Part shown: positions 44,492-55,881 of the stretch, piece by piece
Layout: each line of letters starts with the position of its first letter
Position numbering within the stretch: the stretch's first letter is position 1
Source of the DNA: Acephala macrosclerotiorum
Lineage: Eukaryota > Ascomycota > Leotiomycetes > Helotiales > Mollisiaceae
Reading direction: 5' to 3'
Length of the DNA stretch: 64,000 bases
NCBI GenBank assembly: GCA_014904845.1
Contig: MU119211.1
Span: 478,156-542,155 of the forward strand
Made by a program: the position numbers and the translations under genes
The notes under the pieces: generated by a model
What the model saw: only the letters and a program-made list of their open reading frames with translations
Told to the model about the DNA's origin: nothing
Databases searched by the model: none

Positions 44492-45230
44492 TCATAAATT
44501 GGCAACAGTATCATCTATCGAGTTCACAAAGTCATACAAATATCCTGCCCTCCATGGCGACGAATTTCCATCATGGTCCCAGGCAAAGATTGCACCAGCT
44601 TCAGTTCTCCACACCCCATACCATCCTACACCTCCAGCCGGCTCCCCATTCATATCCGCCGGTAAACCCATCGATTCAGAAGCACACTCAAAGTCTTCCT
44701 CCGGTATTCTTGCTGTCAATGAATATGGAGCATAGCTCGGTTGATTGAGGTTGAGACCGAGAAGGTCATCGTCAATCCTCTCCCTGTCAGCCACAGAGCA
44801 TTGATGTAGCCATCTAGTTGCTGATGGCAGGCCGAAGGTGGATGTTACTTGGTATTGACTTGCGACTGAGGCGTGAGAGTGAGATGTGCGGGCGTATGAG
44901 GCATCTTCATGGTATTGATGCTGTGATGCAGGAGGAGAAGGAAGCGATTCGATATGATTTCGTGCTCGTTTCGGAAAAGAGGCATGAAGCGCTTGACGAG
45001 GACGGTGCCGGCGATGGGATTCTGTCCCGCCAGCTGGGGAAGTGCGTTGAGTCGAAATAGCAGTTCTGGAATCGGAGGTTCCACTTGCATCCGCTGAAGT
45101 TTGCGGCGTCGATGGCAAGGAGTTGTGTCTACTCGTCGTTAGACTCGCTAATTTTCACTGAAGGATGTCCCACCTACCTCTTTGGCTTCATCAGCCTCTC
45201 TCTTGCGCTCGGATACGTTCTAGCAGGCAT
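44492..45230 (-). CDS. Unrecognised small protein, two exons
   Basis: Exons 45178-45230 and 44492-45128 join in frame (AAG-AG|A) through a 49-nt intron to give 229 aa. The N-terminus is basic (MPARTYPSARERLMKPKRH). A Ser/Thr/Pro/His-rich, probably disordered stretch follows to about residue 110. The C-terminal 100 residues look folded, with WLHQCSVADRERIDDDLLGL and a compact Trp/Tyr-rich end (GGVGWYGVWRTEAGAIFAWD, then GYLYDFVNSIDDTV). I do not recognise the family and see no signal peptide or membrane helix. It converges on the Cys-rich gene with 150 bp between stops. Confidence 0.6.
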
Positions 45231-46635
45231 GATGATCGATGACATTGTTCAATGATATACGCCGGTGTCTATGGGATCACGGCGAGCTCTTTCCGGAATA
45301 AACACAGTTTATATAAACAACCATAGCTTGGGAGGCCACCCTCCTGACAGCAATGCATTGTCCAATGAGATCAACAGTGCCTCAAGTTTTTATGCGTCCA
45401 TCCATGGAGAGCCTCAATCTGCCTAGGAGGCCTCATATCCCGCGAATGTACCAGCTGGACTCGGCATCACTGGACACCATGCGCATTCCAAGAAATTGGG
45501 CAAAGTTCAGACATCGCAATCCTTCAACTTCCGCTTCACCGGAATATCAAATTTTGAGTGGTTCTTCAGACGCAGGAGGCCTCAATTGCAAGGATGGCCT
45601 CTTGCGTTGTCATCATATTGTGAGATCACGAAGTTTTGATGCACATCGCAGTTGAGGCCTCCCGATGCACAAATCCGTATACATGGCTCAATTTGGGATG
45701 GTGTGAGGCCTCTGTATGGAGTGATGGTGATTAATTGGTTGTACGTTTTGCTTCTTATGCAGGTGTTTGCAAGTGGGTGGCCTCTAACGACGGTCTGTGG
45801 CTTGCCGAGCCCCTGTTCGTCGTTAGCGAGGTTGTGGGAGGCCTCAAGACAAGAGAGAGCGTTCACGAGAGCTCTGCCCATCTCCCGCCCTCTTTTTGGT
45901 CTGTTGTTCTTTGCGAGTGATTTTTTCCGAGACCGAGCATGAGTATTCATTGAGTCTGAGTTGGAGGGATGAGGTTTCTGACCAGGCGAGTTGACACGTG
46001 ACGACTATGATTTAACCCGGTGTCTTCAAGTCCCACCTCTTATAAATCCATGTAATTTATATTTGTTCAAGACTCCTGAATCTCTCATTTGTCAGAAAAA
46101 CATCAAGTCGAAGTCATTTCTTAGTTCACCGCAAGGTCATGTGATATGACCACTTTCTTCTCCTGTACAAGTTTAGTAGATTTGTTGAAAACCAGTGCAC
46201 CAAAATGAGACTGTCTAGCTACAAAGTCAGGCCGCGCTTGGGTCGCAACTGGCTCTGTCTTAGACCGAGCAAGATGTGTTTATATCTATGGTCTGTATTC
46301 AGGACAAGCCCAGGGAAGGGCGCTCCCTTGTATCTTCTCTCCTTGCACCCTCGTCGTCCTGCTTTCCAATCTTCGCAGAGACTACTAGTACCCGAAAGTA
46401 GTTTGTTAATTCTTGTACTGAGATAGCGTAATCCTGTGGAATTGCCTTTCTAGACTCCAGTTGCCCATCCTCCTGCGTCCGCACATGCAGCTTCTTGGCC
46501 AAAGAAGATCTTGATGTGTCTTTTGTGGTGTGATATGAAGCCTTCTGCAGCTACTGACATCTTCATTTTGACAATTTTCCATGGTCTAATCATATCCATT
46601 CTGAATTTTTTCCCTCGAAGTCTGCCTCGTTTTCA
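45231..46635. other. Intergenic region carrying a cluster of GAGGCCTC palindromes
   Basis: About 1.4 kb between the divergent unknown gene and the C2H2 gene. Its notable content is the GGAGGCCTCA cluster, listed separately. A minus-strand frame spans 45950-45582 but looks like chance. Confidence 0.45.
45426..45846. repeat. Five copies of a 10-bp GAGGCCTC-type motif (GGAGGCCTCA/AGAGGCCTCA)
   Basis: GGAGGCCTCA occurs at 45426, 45575 and 45837 on the plus strand and inverted at 45653; AGAGGCCTCA occurs inverted at 45704. Partial versions (GGAGGCCACC at 45331, TGGCCTCT at about 45596 and 45779) lie between or near them. The copies at 45575 and 45653 form an inverted repeat whose similarity extends about 10 bases further. 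Elsewhere in the window I noticed the full 10-mer only once, at 28102. The central AGGCCT is expected about once in 4 kb. Confidence 0.6.
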
Positions 46636-47695
46636 ATGGCGTTTGTGGCTGACGGAAATCCGGTCTAACAACTGGCAAGTTTGAAGAGGGCCTCAACTAG
46701 CGCCAATTTGTCATTTATTTACCCCACCAAACCATCATACCAAATTTCCTCTCTATATCGCCGTCATACGCGATCGAGAAAGAGGCTCACACCTGCTTTC
46801 TCTCCCCGAAGTCCGCACAGCATTGTAAGACTTCGTTCGGATCAACACGAGCGGAGCGTTATCTCCGCATAACAACACATTTCGCAGCACTATGATCGGC
46901 AACTAGGTCACAAAAACGACTTCACCTGCCAACCTGCACTCGAATTCAGTCAAAGTGAACTGGAAGATTATCGAATATGGTACCCCCAAGCCGATAACCT
47001 GCTCACTTACTACAATGGAGAGTCTTGCTCGGTATCTGGCGACGATGGCGTCCCAGAGATGGCCGATGCCCCTCCAAATCCTCTCTCAGCACATGACACC
47101 ATTGTTCAAGATCCAAGTGTCGCATCAACCCTGCCCACAATATCCCGTTCAGTGTCGGTCTTTTCAACTCCTGCCGCCGGAACCAGCAACGCGAGTCCCT
47201 CCATGCCAAGGCTCACTCCTTCAAGATCTCAGAGCCAAAGCACTGCAGCATATGCTTCGCCTGAAGATGGAGAAAGCCCTGACGAGGAGCTTGCCCAACC
47301 TGCACCTATCATACCCGAGTTCAGATGCCCGCATTGTCCAGAGAAGAGAGCCTCTCGGGCAGTGCTCAAGTATGTTCCCAGTCCTGGACTCTAGCACGCA
47401 CTTTACTAACCCAAGATTGTCCAGCAAGCACATCAAAACTCATACTCAGCCATACAGGTGCAATTGTGGTGTTGGGAAAGCCACACAACGGGACCTCGAT
47501 CGTCATCAAGATACTCACGGAAAGATTCGCAAGTACTTCTGTCCAGTATCCGGATGCGCCTGGGACAATCATGGTGTCCAAGGCGGTTTCTCGAGACGAT
47601 TGGACAACGCAAAGAGACATCTCAAGTCACACAATAACAGCCATACATTGTCTGTACTGAGAGAGGATAATCAAGGAAGACTGTGGAGAGTGTAG
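46636..47695 (+). CDS. C2H2 zinc-finger protein (probable transcription factor)
   Basis: Exons 46888-47369 and 47425-47695 are well supported. They join as CTC-AA|C and encode a polar Ser/Pro-rich N-terminal region and three C2H2 fingers: FRCPHCPEKRASRAV...HIKTH, YRCNCGVGKATQRDLDRHQDTH, and a longer, Trp-containing one starting YFCPVSGCAWDNHG and ending RHLKSH. The 5' end is less certain. An upstream exon 46636-46662 (nine codons, MAFVADGNP) spliced to 46888 keeps the frame and gives 259 aa, but its donor (GTCTAA) is weak and the intron is 225 nt. Otherwise translation could begin at Met 47059 (193 aa). The last finger's pattern is like that of fungal C2H2 proteins of unknown targets. Nuclear DNA binding is inferred. 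Confidence 0.7.
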
Positions 47696-48843
47696 GTGTG
47701 GTTGGTGGAGTCGTTTGTTTATGAAAGATGTTTAGAAGACCTTCCTCTTACAACCTTTGGGCTATATTGCTCTCACTTCTACCAGTACCGCACACCAGCC
47801 GCAACACGCGACTCCTAAACGAATCGGATCTAGCTTCTGTAGCCGAAGAACGGGATCACCCGGACCTCTGGAAACGCCGCGGTGGCGGTGGTGCCGGACG
47901 AAGGTCCGCCATAGGAAGCCAAGAAAGACTTCTCTTCCCGTGTCAAGCTCCGACTCCTGATATCGTAAAGGGCCGAAGATCGTTCTGTGTGTCAAATTGG
48001 AAAGGGGAACACCAAGGAAGTAATTGGAAATTCTCTTCGTCCAAGCGGCAAAATTCGGACCCTATGTTGGATGATTTGATACATTTCAGAGGCACGAAAG
48101 ATGCCTAAGTCCTGGGTATGACGATAAACTGCTCGCTGCGGTGCCGCCACGTGTTTGAGAAGTCCTTGACTTTCGAGCCAAGCGTAGACAGTATTCTTAT
48201 TGTCTGGTCGTCCCAGGTGAACTTGGCGTCAACGGTTGCTCACGGTCAATGTGAGCTGGCCTCCTTTGGTTCTCATTTTCCCACACGTACGAGAATGTCT
48301 GAGTTCTATTCAGAATATGGTTTATGTTACGGAGGCGACCGCCGATCGTTCAGGTAAACAATCAGGTAAACAAGTCGCTTGCACGAGTATCCTAGCATGA
48401 GCCTTTTTGAATCAGCGTCACGATATTCTCATCTCAATGGTCCTCACGAATGAATCGCCGAGCGTTGCGAAGGCACACGGTGCTGCTCTTCCAACGCAAA
48501 ATCCCGCTGCTTGGGAACATCACATTTCGCCATTTTGCCGGAGGAGGAAAGAGAGTGCTCAGCAGAGGTAGTTGAAGAGATCATTACCCTGGAATAAAAT
48601 TGATTTCATTTGTCATTTAATTTGTCATTTGGAGATTGATTTTCGCTACATTAGCTGTACTGACTCCTAGCACCCCGTTGGTGGCTCTGCGTTCGCGGTC
48701 TTGCAGCAGTTAGAATGAAATGATGCTCTTCCAATACCTGCACATTCCCTTTGACCAAATTCGATGAGGCATCAGACCCACAAGTAAAACCCCACCCAAC
48801 TTTAGCCCATACCAATGTCCAGCTTCGTCTTAGTCGAGAGTTT
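47696..48843. other. Convergent 3' intergenic region
   Basis: About 1.1 kb between the C2H2 gene and the reductase gene. A 126-codon frame at 47728-48108 is not convincing. Short direct repeats occur: AGGTAAACA at about 48354 and 48365, and TTTGTCATTT at about 48608 and 48621. Nothing else recognised. Confidence 0.45.
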
Positions 48844-50060
48844 TTAATCTTGCAGAGGAAGCATCTTCACCTCCGGCCCCAGTGGCACAATGGTACGTCT
48901 ACTCGCCTTCGTATATCCCTTCTTAATGGCGTCAAAATGTGTACTCTTCCTAAATGCCCCTCTCGTCCTCTCACTCTCATCCCAATACAACCTCTCATAC
49001 CACCTCTGAATCTCCGGGTAATCATGCCTAATCATCTTCAAATTACACATAAATAGTGTATGATACCCAACATCAAACCTCGCAATCGTAGGATACAATC
49101 TAATATCCGCTTCCGTGATATACTCCCCAAATAAATATGGTCCTTTCCATTTTGGGTCTTTGAGATGGGCTTCGACTCGATCGAGAGATTTGAAGAGAGT
49201 AGTTACGGCGCTTTCGTATGCTTCTTGCGTAACGGCGAACCCGGTTTTGTAGACGCCGTTGTTGATGTCGTTGTAGACCCACTCGTTCATTTCGTCGATC
49301 TCTTTCAGGAGATCAGGGGGTAAAAGTCCGCCATTTGGTTTGGAGCTTTCTCGAAGAGATTCGGGGAGGAGAGAATCGAACTCGGAGTAGAACATGCGGA
49401 TGATTTCTGAGGATTCGTTCGATACTATGGTTTCTTTCTTCTTGTCCCAAAGGACGGGAACGGTGTAGCGAGCGCTGTAATCTGGAGCAGCTTTGAAGTA
49501 CAGTTGTGAGAGACGAGTGAAGCCGTAGAGGGGATCAACTGGATCTGTGCCATCGCGGCCTGTGAATGACCTGAGAATGGGTAAGTGAGAGTACCGAAGA
49601 TGGAGAAGATGATGCCGCTGACCAGCCTTCTTGGAAGAGTTCCCAATCAGTGGAGACCATTTGGATGATGTCCTCCAGTCCTTTCAGAGTTCTGACTAGG
49701 TTGGCACGACTAGCCCATGGACAGCCGTAGTTAATGTACAAGACCTATCAAATGTCAGAACTTGTCATTTTCTATAGTGACAGCGAGAGATCATACATAG
49801 CGGTCCTTTTCGGGAGGAAATTCAGCTCCTGGTTTGGATGAAATCCATGATCTGAAGGACGAAATCTGGCGATCGAATGTTCCATCCTTGGTTGGGACAT
49901 CCATGATATCAGGCTTCTTTTCTTCCGCCTTTGCTGCCATGATACTAAAAGGTTGCGGTTCAAATTTTCTAGATATCAGTCGCGAGTGTAGGAGTATTGC
50001 TGTCTGTTTCTGAGAAGCACGGTAGGAATATCCAACAAAACGATGGGATGTGTGCAGCAT
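48844..50060 (-). CDS. ecm4: Glutathionyl-hydroquinone reductase (Ecm4/Gto, omega-like GST)
   Basis: Three exons (50060 or 49940 to 49797, 49623-49744, 48844-49570). From the ATG at 49940 the product is 330 aa, the usual family length; from the in-frame ATG at 50060 it is 370 aa. The enzyme uses glutathione to reduce glutathionyl-hydroquinones. The catalytic cysteine is in [18 protein letters not shown] (Cys56 from the short start). Other hallmarks are [39 protein letters not shown] and the C-terminal helical domain with [17 protein letters not shown]. The extra 40 residues from the long start ([17 protein letters not shown]...) have several Arg and Ser and no acidic residue until the end, which looks like a mitochondrial presequence, so dual localisation from two starts is possible. 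Confidence 0.92.
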
Positions 50061-51554
50061 TTGTATCTCAGAAGTGTATCTGGCTTTGAAATATAAGCTT
50101 GTTGAAGTTGTTGCACTTGCATAAGCTCAAGTCTGAATTCATAATCGTGATTGGATGTGGCGTAGAAGCGGGGTTCTGCTTAGCAATAGGGGCTCGCGAG
50201 GCATATCTTACCGATTGGCCCATCACTGCGGTTCGCTGGGAAGGAGAAACAATGCTTTTGGAATGTCCCAGAGCCACTGTGCGATTGAGAGCTAGATTGT
50301 ACGCTGATATCAGATACGGTCACGTGAGCTCGTATGTTGAAGTCCCCTTCTAGGTCTCATTGTTGAAAGCGGAGTATTACAAGACTAGTTTCGTTTTAAA
50401 GGTTTTTCTAGGCTGGAAAATTCTGCACTTAACCATGTCTGCGACTAACATAGATAATCTCGAGGCCTTGGCCGAAATAACGACGGCGCCAATCTACGAT
50501 TGGGTTCACTTCCGACATAGCCTTTTGCCTAGGAATGTGTCCTTGTAGCTAGCTGTAACATCCTCTATAGCCGTCTATGGCTCTGGGTCCTTCGCCAACG
50601 ATCCGATAGGTAGTCGTTCTTCAGTATGATAATTGTGAGTTTTTGGAGGGAAGGGAACTGTTGGAGCAAGGCGCTTCGGTTGTGTAGAAAGAAAGCAAAT
50701 TTATGGCCAAGGACCGTGAGGTCCTCGACATCCTTGAGGAGACTCGTGTCAGAGTCGATTCTGCTTCCTTACCTGATCGGCGGCCCAGACTAACCTCTCG
50801 AGGTGACGTACTATCACTCGATCGTAGAAAGCAGAGTGGGAGCCAGAGGAAATGCCAGAGTCAAACGCAAAATGGCAGCCCCCTACGTTTGATGAAACAA
50901 GCATCAAGGCAAGGAAACCCCCCTCGACCCTTTATCAACCGTTTACCTCGCTTGCTATGAGGCTCGAAGCTACCCACCATTGCCATCGTCCCATCATTCC
51001 GCTCCAGACCAATAGGAGTAGCAAGGATAAAAGGACAAAATGCAAGCGAGGGAGACTAGAAGAGCAACAATGGGGGAAGCATGCTTATGCGAGAAGCACC
51101 AGTAGCAATCAATCGACTTCTTGCGCGTCCGAATCAGGAGGGGTATTAGGCTGCATCTTGCAAGCAATACAACCTCAATACTCTTGAAAGAGGTCTTTGT
51201 GGATTTCTTTAGGACTGATCCTACCCAGCTCCCCTATTCCTTATACAACCTCTGGAAACCTAGTCTCAATACTCTCAACTCCAGCTTCTGTGGCTTGACA
51301 TAGCTCCTGTCCACCCTGCATTTGCGGCTCAACTTAAGACCCATGAGTTCTGGCGTCAGTAGCTCGATATTGTTTTTCTCGATGCGGCTCGACATTACTG
51401 CGCTCAGATAGGTTCACCCTATAACTCAAGCTCCAATAGCCGAGACTAGCGCTACTCTCTCACACAAGATGGAGGGAGTAGATCGAAAGTGTGATTCTCA
51501 CTTCCAACTCTTTCAAAAGATCGACAAGCAAAACAATTCTGGACAATACAAGCC
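50061..51554. other. Intergenic region, no supported gene
   Basis: About 1.5 kb. Overlapping plus-strand frames at 50703-50960, 50852-51187 and 51121-51303 have Ser/Arg-rich composition and could be a worn coding remnant, but no family is recognisable. The part next to 51555 would be the promoter of the 2EXR locus. Confidence 0.4.
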
Positions 51555-52645
51555 ATGGCAACTACCAAGGAGAAGACAGACTTCTCCAAGCTCCCTCAGA
51601 AGTTGCAGGACCAGGTGTGGGATGCCACCAGTAAGTTGTCCATTCTTCTTTGAATCTTCTAAGCATTCTCCATTGTCTGCACTGCACATGCGAGAAAGCA
51701 TGAGGTTGAAAGAGTTAGTCCTGGTGCTATACCACTTCATGAGAATGGCTTACCTCCCTAATGCAATCTCTCAGCCCCTTTTCTCATGCGAAGTCCATTT
51801 CATGTGTCCCATATATACGAGGCCCCTATACATAGGCGAACTCGTTTTCATTTGCGAACCCCTTACCGTCTGATCTATTGTCCAAGCTAATCCATCTCCA
51901 AGTCGAGCAGGAGTTTTGCGGTACCAAAGTCTACATCAAGCAGGGATGGTTCTCCAAGAAGATGACAGTCAGAACTACTGAACCCACGCCAAGTCTACTT
52001 AGTACATCCTACGCGGCACGCCAAAGAGCCCTCAAATGCTACACCAGTAGTATTGAGTGGGAGCACGGCATATTCCGATTCAATGGGGAGAGTGAAGTAA
52101 TCCTCCTCCTTGATGGAAAGCATCCGGATATGAACCAACCCTAGCCTGTCAACAAAACCCTCCCAGGAAAGTATAACAACATCAAGACGATTGGAATCCC
52201 GGCGTCAGCATGTGTCTGTAAGTGCCCTCCATATCATGTCATATGACCACAAGAACATTTGGGCCCCACTTGGTGAAAAGCAGCATGCTAACCTTTGAGT
52301 GTAGGGATGGAGGGGTATCTTAGGTCTGGCTTTTTCTCCAAGTTTGAGAATCTGCAACATCTCGTCATATTCTTCTGCTGTGCTTGCTGCCCAGGCTCGC
52401 ATCACAAGGACTCCAAACAATGCGCAGCTCAGAGCACAGAACAAGTTCAATCCCAAAGAACGCCATATATTCAGCATGTTATGATCCGCCTGGCCGAGTA
52501 TCAGCAGAATGTCAACCCGAACTTCAATCTGGAACTGTCCACAGCTCATTTCGAAGTACCTCAAAAGTACAGATTCTGCGACAGGGTCACTCCCGCTCTG
52601 GGCCGCATGGCTGGTAATATGGGAGCAGGATGTGTAGTTATGTAG
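51555..52645 (+). CDS. 2EXR-family protein, four-exon model
   Basis: The N-terminus has a 2EXR-type motif (DFSKLPQKLQDQVWDAT). A perfect GTAAGT donor follows at 51631. A frame-consistent model (51555-51630, 51903-52096, 52145-52217, 52305-52645) gives 227 aa. The family is widespread in filamentous fungi and of unknown function. The TAG at 52142-52144 is avoided only if 52097-52144 is an intron (GTAATC...CCCTAG, 48 nt, multiple of three). If it is retained, the protein stops after 105 residues and the rest is pseudogene. The downstream part reads well (KYNNIKTIGIPASACVW, then SKFENLQHLVIFF, a typical 2EXR block). Intron 1 is long (272 nt). This is the best preserved of three 2EXR loci in the window. 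Confidence 0.5.
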
Positions 52646-53827
52646 TTTGCAAATGCTGTGAATTAGGCAATGGAGATAAGGGACGCAATACTATGGTACA
52701 ATGGAAAGCAAATACAGACGTAGGAAGACGTAAGCATTAGAAGGGAAACGTACTGGTGAATTTCCTCAGGCTTCTAGGAATTCCGAGGGTGTTTCTTCCT
52801 TAGGGTACCGCATACCAACGAACTTGCCGCACACAAACAAACTTCCATCAGGGAGATGGCTTCACGCATGTGCTTTATTGCAAGCGAATGAGCGCCAAGC
52901 TTATATGTACAAATCTCCTCTCTGGCACCTGAAGATGCATCATATGCCTGACTTCACTAAGCCTGTGACTTTCTCCTCTATCTCTTTGTCCGACAATCCT
53001 AGTTTTGGTCAGCCTCTCCTTCGTGGTATGTGTACTGTTCCCCTCACCTGCTAACGACTCGCTCTTCTCCTTTCCAAACTCTGCAAAGTATCAGTATCCC
53101 ATTCTGCCAAGAACACTTCGCTGTCGAACTTCAAGGACTGTACTGACCATATCGTGCATACACCCTCGGTTGTGTGCCAGCTGCTTCTCGGAGCATGATC
53201 GGTGTGTGTGGGTTGTTCTTCTTCATGATAGGGTAGGTTCGGGCAAGGAATGATCTATTCAACTTCATTAGCCATAGTCCGTCGAAGTAAGCTTCGAAAG
53301 CATGCAGCAGGGTGACCAGAGGATACAAAAGCTCAATAGGAGCATGATGCGCGAACTCACCTCGTGGCTCCACTGTGTTCTCCAGTCTGGCAGAACAGGA
53401 ATCGCACCTCCTTCAATGTCTGTGCGAACGCATATTTGCCGGACATCTTGACTCTCTTCCGCAAGGCGTTGTGATTCAATTGGCTTTTGCTATTCTGCAC
53501 CAAAGTTCGTGATGTCTAAAGCTGTCGTTAAGCTTCCTGCATAAAGCTTGCATAAGTGGTACTAAATTTATGATTGAGGCGCCAGGTTGCATAATTCCAA
53601 CTCCGATAGCACCGCCGCAATCCACCAAGAAGTCCCCGACTCAACATTTCGAGCTTATCCAAAAAAACACCCATTTGGAAACCCACTTCCTCTCAACTCC
53701 CCTCTTCAGGCCTCACTCTCCACTCTAATCTTCCACCTCTGCGATCACTCTGCGAAGTGTCCGGACGCTCAATTGCAAGCCAGACGAGTGGATTTCCCAG
53801 TATTCGGAACGGTACACAAGAGTCACA
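52646..53827. other. Intergenic region upstream of the pyruvate carrier gene
   Basis: About 1.2 kb. Small frames on both strands around 52824-53373 are not convincing. The final 200 bases are the likely promoter and leader of the carrier gene. Confidence 0.45.
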
Positions 53828-54742
53828 ATGCCTTCAAGCTCAACCATCTTCCGCGCCGCGCGCCCGGCTTTCCGATCGCAGCAGTTCTTCACTTCTCAGC
53901 AGGCACAGGCGCAGTTATTTCGAACTACGAGAAACAGGTTCCAGAATTATGGCAGCAAGAGATGGCAAAGCACGGCCGCGCCGGCTGCGGAGCAACAAGT
54001 TAGCTGGTTCAAGAGGATGTGGGATAGTCCTATTGGGGTGAAGACTGTGCATTTCTGGTGAGTTTGGACCGGTTATAGAGAGAGGTAGTTGAGGAGATAG
54101 ATGCTAATTGTGGGAATAGGGCTCCTGTCATGAAGGTATTTCCAACTTCCAACTTTCCCCACCTCCGGTCCGGAGCGATTATCTCAAAACATTATTCTTC
54201 ACACAAGGTCATAAATAAGCAGAGGAATTTCTTGAGCTGTTTCGACCAGAATACTACCGTCCTCAAGGAAAGAATGTTACAAAAGACCTGCTAAGTGCTA
54301 ACAATATTTCGTCAACAGTGGGCAATTGTCATCGCAGGCATCGGAGACTTTTATCGTCCTGCTGAGAAGCTCTCCCTCACCCAAAACGTCGCCCTCACCG
54401 CTACCGGCCTGATCTGGACTCGTTGGTGCTTGATTATCAAGCCTAGAAATGTCTTGTACGTCCTCTCTTCCTCGCGCCCCAGATCTACCCCTCACCCCAA
54501 ACTCGCTTTCCACCAGAGTATTTGATTTAGACAAAAGGAGACGTTGGCTAATAAACAACAGGCTCGCAACCGTCAACTTCTTCCTCGGCCTCGTTGGTGT
54601 CATCCAAGTCTCCCGCATCGCCTCCTACAACTACAGCCAAAAAGGTAAATCAACAGCAGAGCAACTCGAAGAAGCCAAGGATGGAGCTATTGATGCCGCC
54701 AAGGGGCTCAAGGAGGATGCCATTGAGGCTGTGAAGTCTTAG
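53828..54742 (+). CDS. mpc2: Mitochondrial pyruvate carrier subunit (MPC2/Mpc3-like)
   Basis: Four exons (53828-54057, 54120-54135, 54319-54455, 54562-54742) give 187 aa; exon 2 is only 16 nt. MPC heterodimers import pyruvate across the inner mitochondrial membrane. The N-terminal 50 residues are Arg/Ser/Gln-rich with no acid residues (MPSSSTIFRAARPAFRS), a mitochondrial presequence. The carrier core is intact: HFWAPVMKWAIVIAGIGD, RPAEKLSLTQNVALTATGLIW, TRWCLIIKPRN and LLATVNFFLGLVGVIQVSR. These give three membrane helices and the MPC2-type Lys and Asn motifs. An Ala/Glu/Lys-rich amphipathic tail follows the last helix. Presence of the tail and presequence matches filamentous-fungal MPC2-like proteins. 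Confidence 0.93.
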
Positions 54743-55881
54743 ATGACCTTCATTGCTTATGGGAATGATTTTTAGTATTGGTTGGGGCGGGGAGAGAAAG
54801 GGGGAGACGGGTAGACCTGGGGGATCTTTGCTTGGGCGCTGACCTTACTTCTTGATAATACAATTAGGGCAGAAAGAGTGGGGGAAGAGATGATTCGACG
54901 AAGAAAGACACATCAGAGCTTGTTCAGAGCAAGCCCAGAGCATTGTACCATCACATTACGACACCGTAATTCGCAATGGAATTTTTCTCGATTTGGCACA
55001 TACTGCCTTTCTTTCTACACACCAAGCACATCCAACCCTCTCCCTTGCAAATATACTAATGTCTAACTTTATCTCAGAACAATTCAACGGCAAAAGTTCC
55101 AAAATCCACCACAGTCTATTCCCATTAAACTCACCATCACAAAACTACCTCAGCCCTCACCCACCAGCTCATCCCCGCAGCGGGTAGAAGCATTTCTCTA
55201 GCTTTCAAAGACTGATAATTGTGAAAAGACAAAAATATAATATAATACAATTTTTTGGGTATTTAACACGGATTCGTGAGCCGGAACAGAGCCGACGTGT
55301 GGAAATTGAAAGAGTTGAGACGGGAGATATAAGTTGGACTTGTCTTCATAGCAGGGTCTAGAGTTCTGTCCGAGATCCGGATTGTCTGGGACGTCAAGAC
55401 TATCTCAAATGTTCCCATTCCAATCTCACTCTCATCATGTAAAAGTCTAACATAGCACAAAGAAAAGAACGCAATAGTTTTAGTTCAAAAGTCATACCCA
55501 TTAACCTCATTTTCACTGCCGAACAAAAGCAGCGCTAAAACGGAGCACTGTGGGTACATAACATAGGATTACAATTACAAAATCGCCTCCCTCCATTCCC
55601 CATCCCTTCGCTCCTTTCAAGTCTTTCCCTTCGTTCCCCATAGTCTTGATCTTGTTGATGTTGCATGAGATGCCTGCTCGGGTATCTATCTCATCATACC
55701 TTAATAACCTATTGCGGACTTGATGTAGTCCGTTTTGAAGTGAAGTGAAGATCTCAAGCTTTGGGTCCAGCCCGTCCTCCTCTCTCTTGGTTATCGTGGA
55801 AATTCGTGCCTTTGTACATCCATCATCCATTTTGCAGATCATCCGGTCACATGAAAGAGACCAAATACGTGGGTAGTGCAA
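54743..55881. other. Convergent 3' intergenic region
   Basis: About 1.1 kb between the pyruvate carrier gene and the Skt5-like gene. An A/T-rich stretch at about 55229-55256 could be part of a 3' end signal. No gene recognised. Confidence 0.5.

Noticed and set aside
47728..48108. 126-codon frame with a short hydrophobic N-terminus, possible secreted peptide
   Set aside because: The hydrophobic stretch is short and interrupted, overlapping frames are also open, and the rest is low in structure; no support beyond length.
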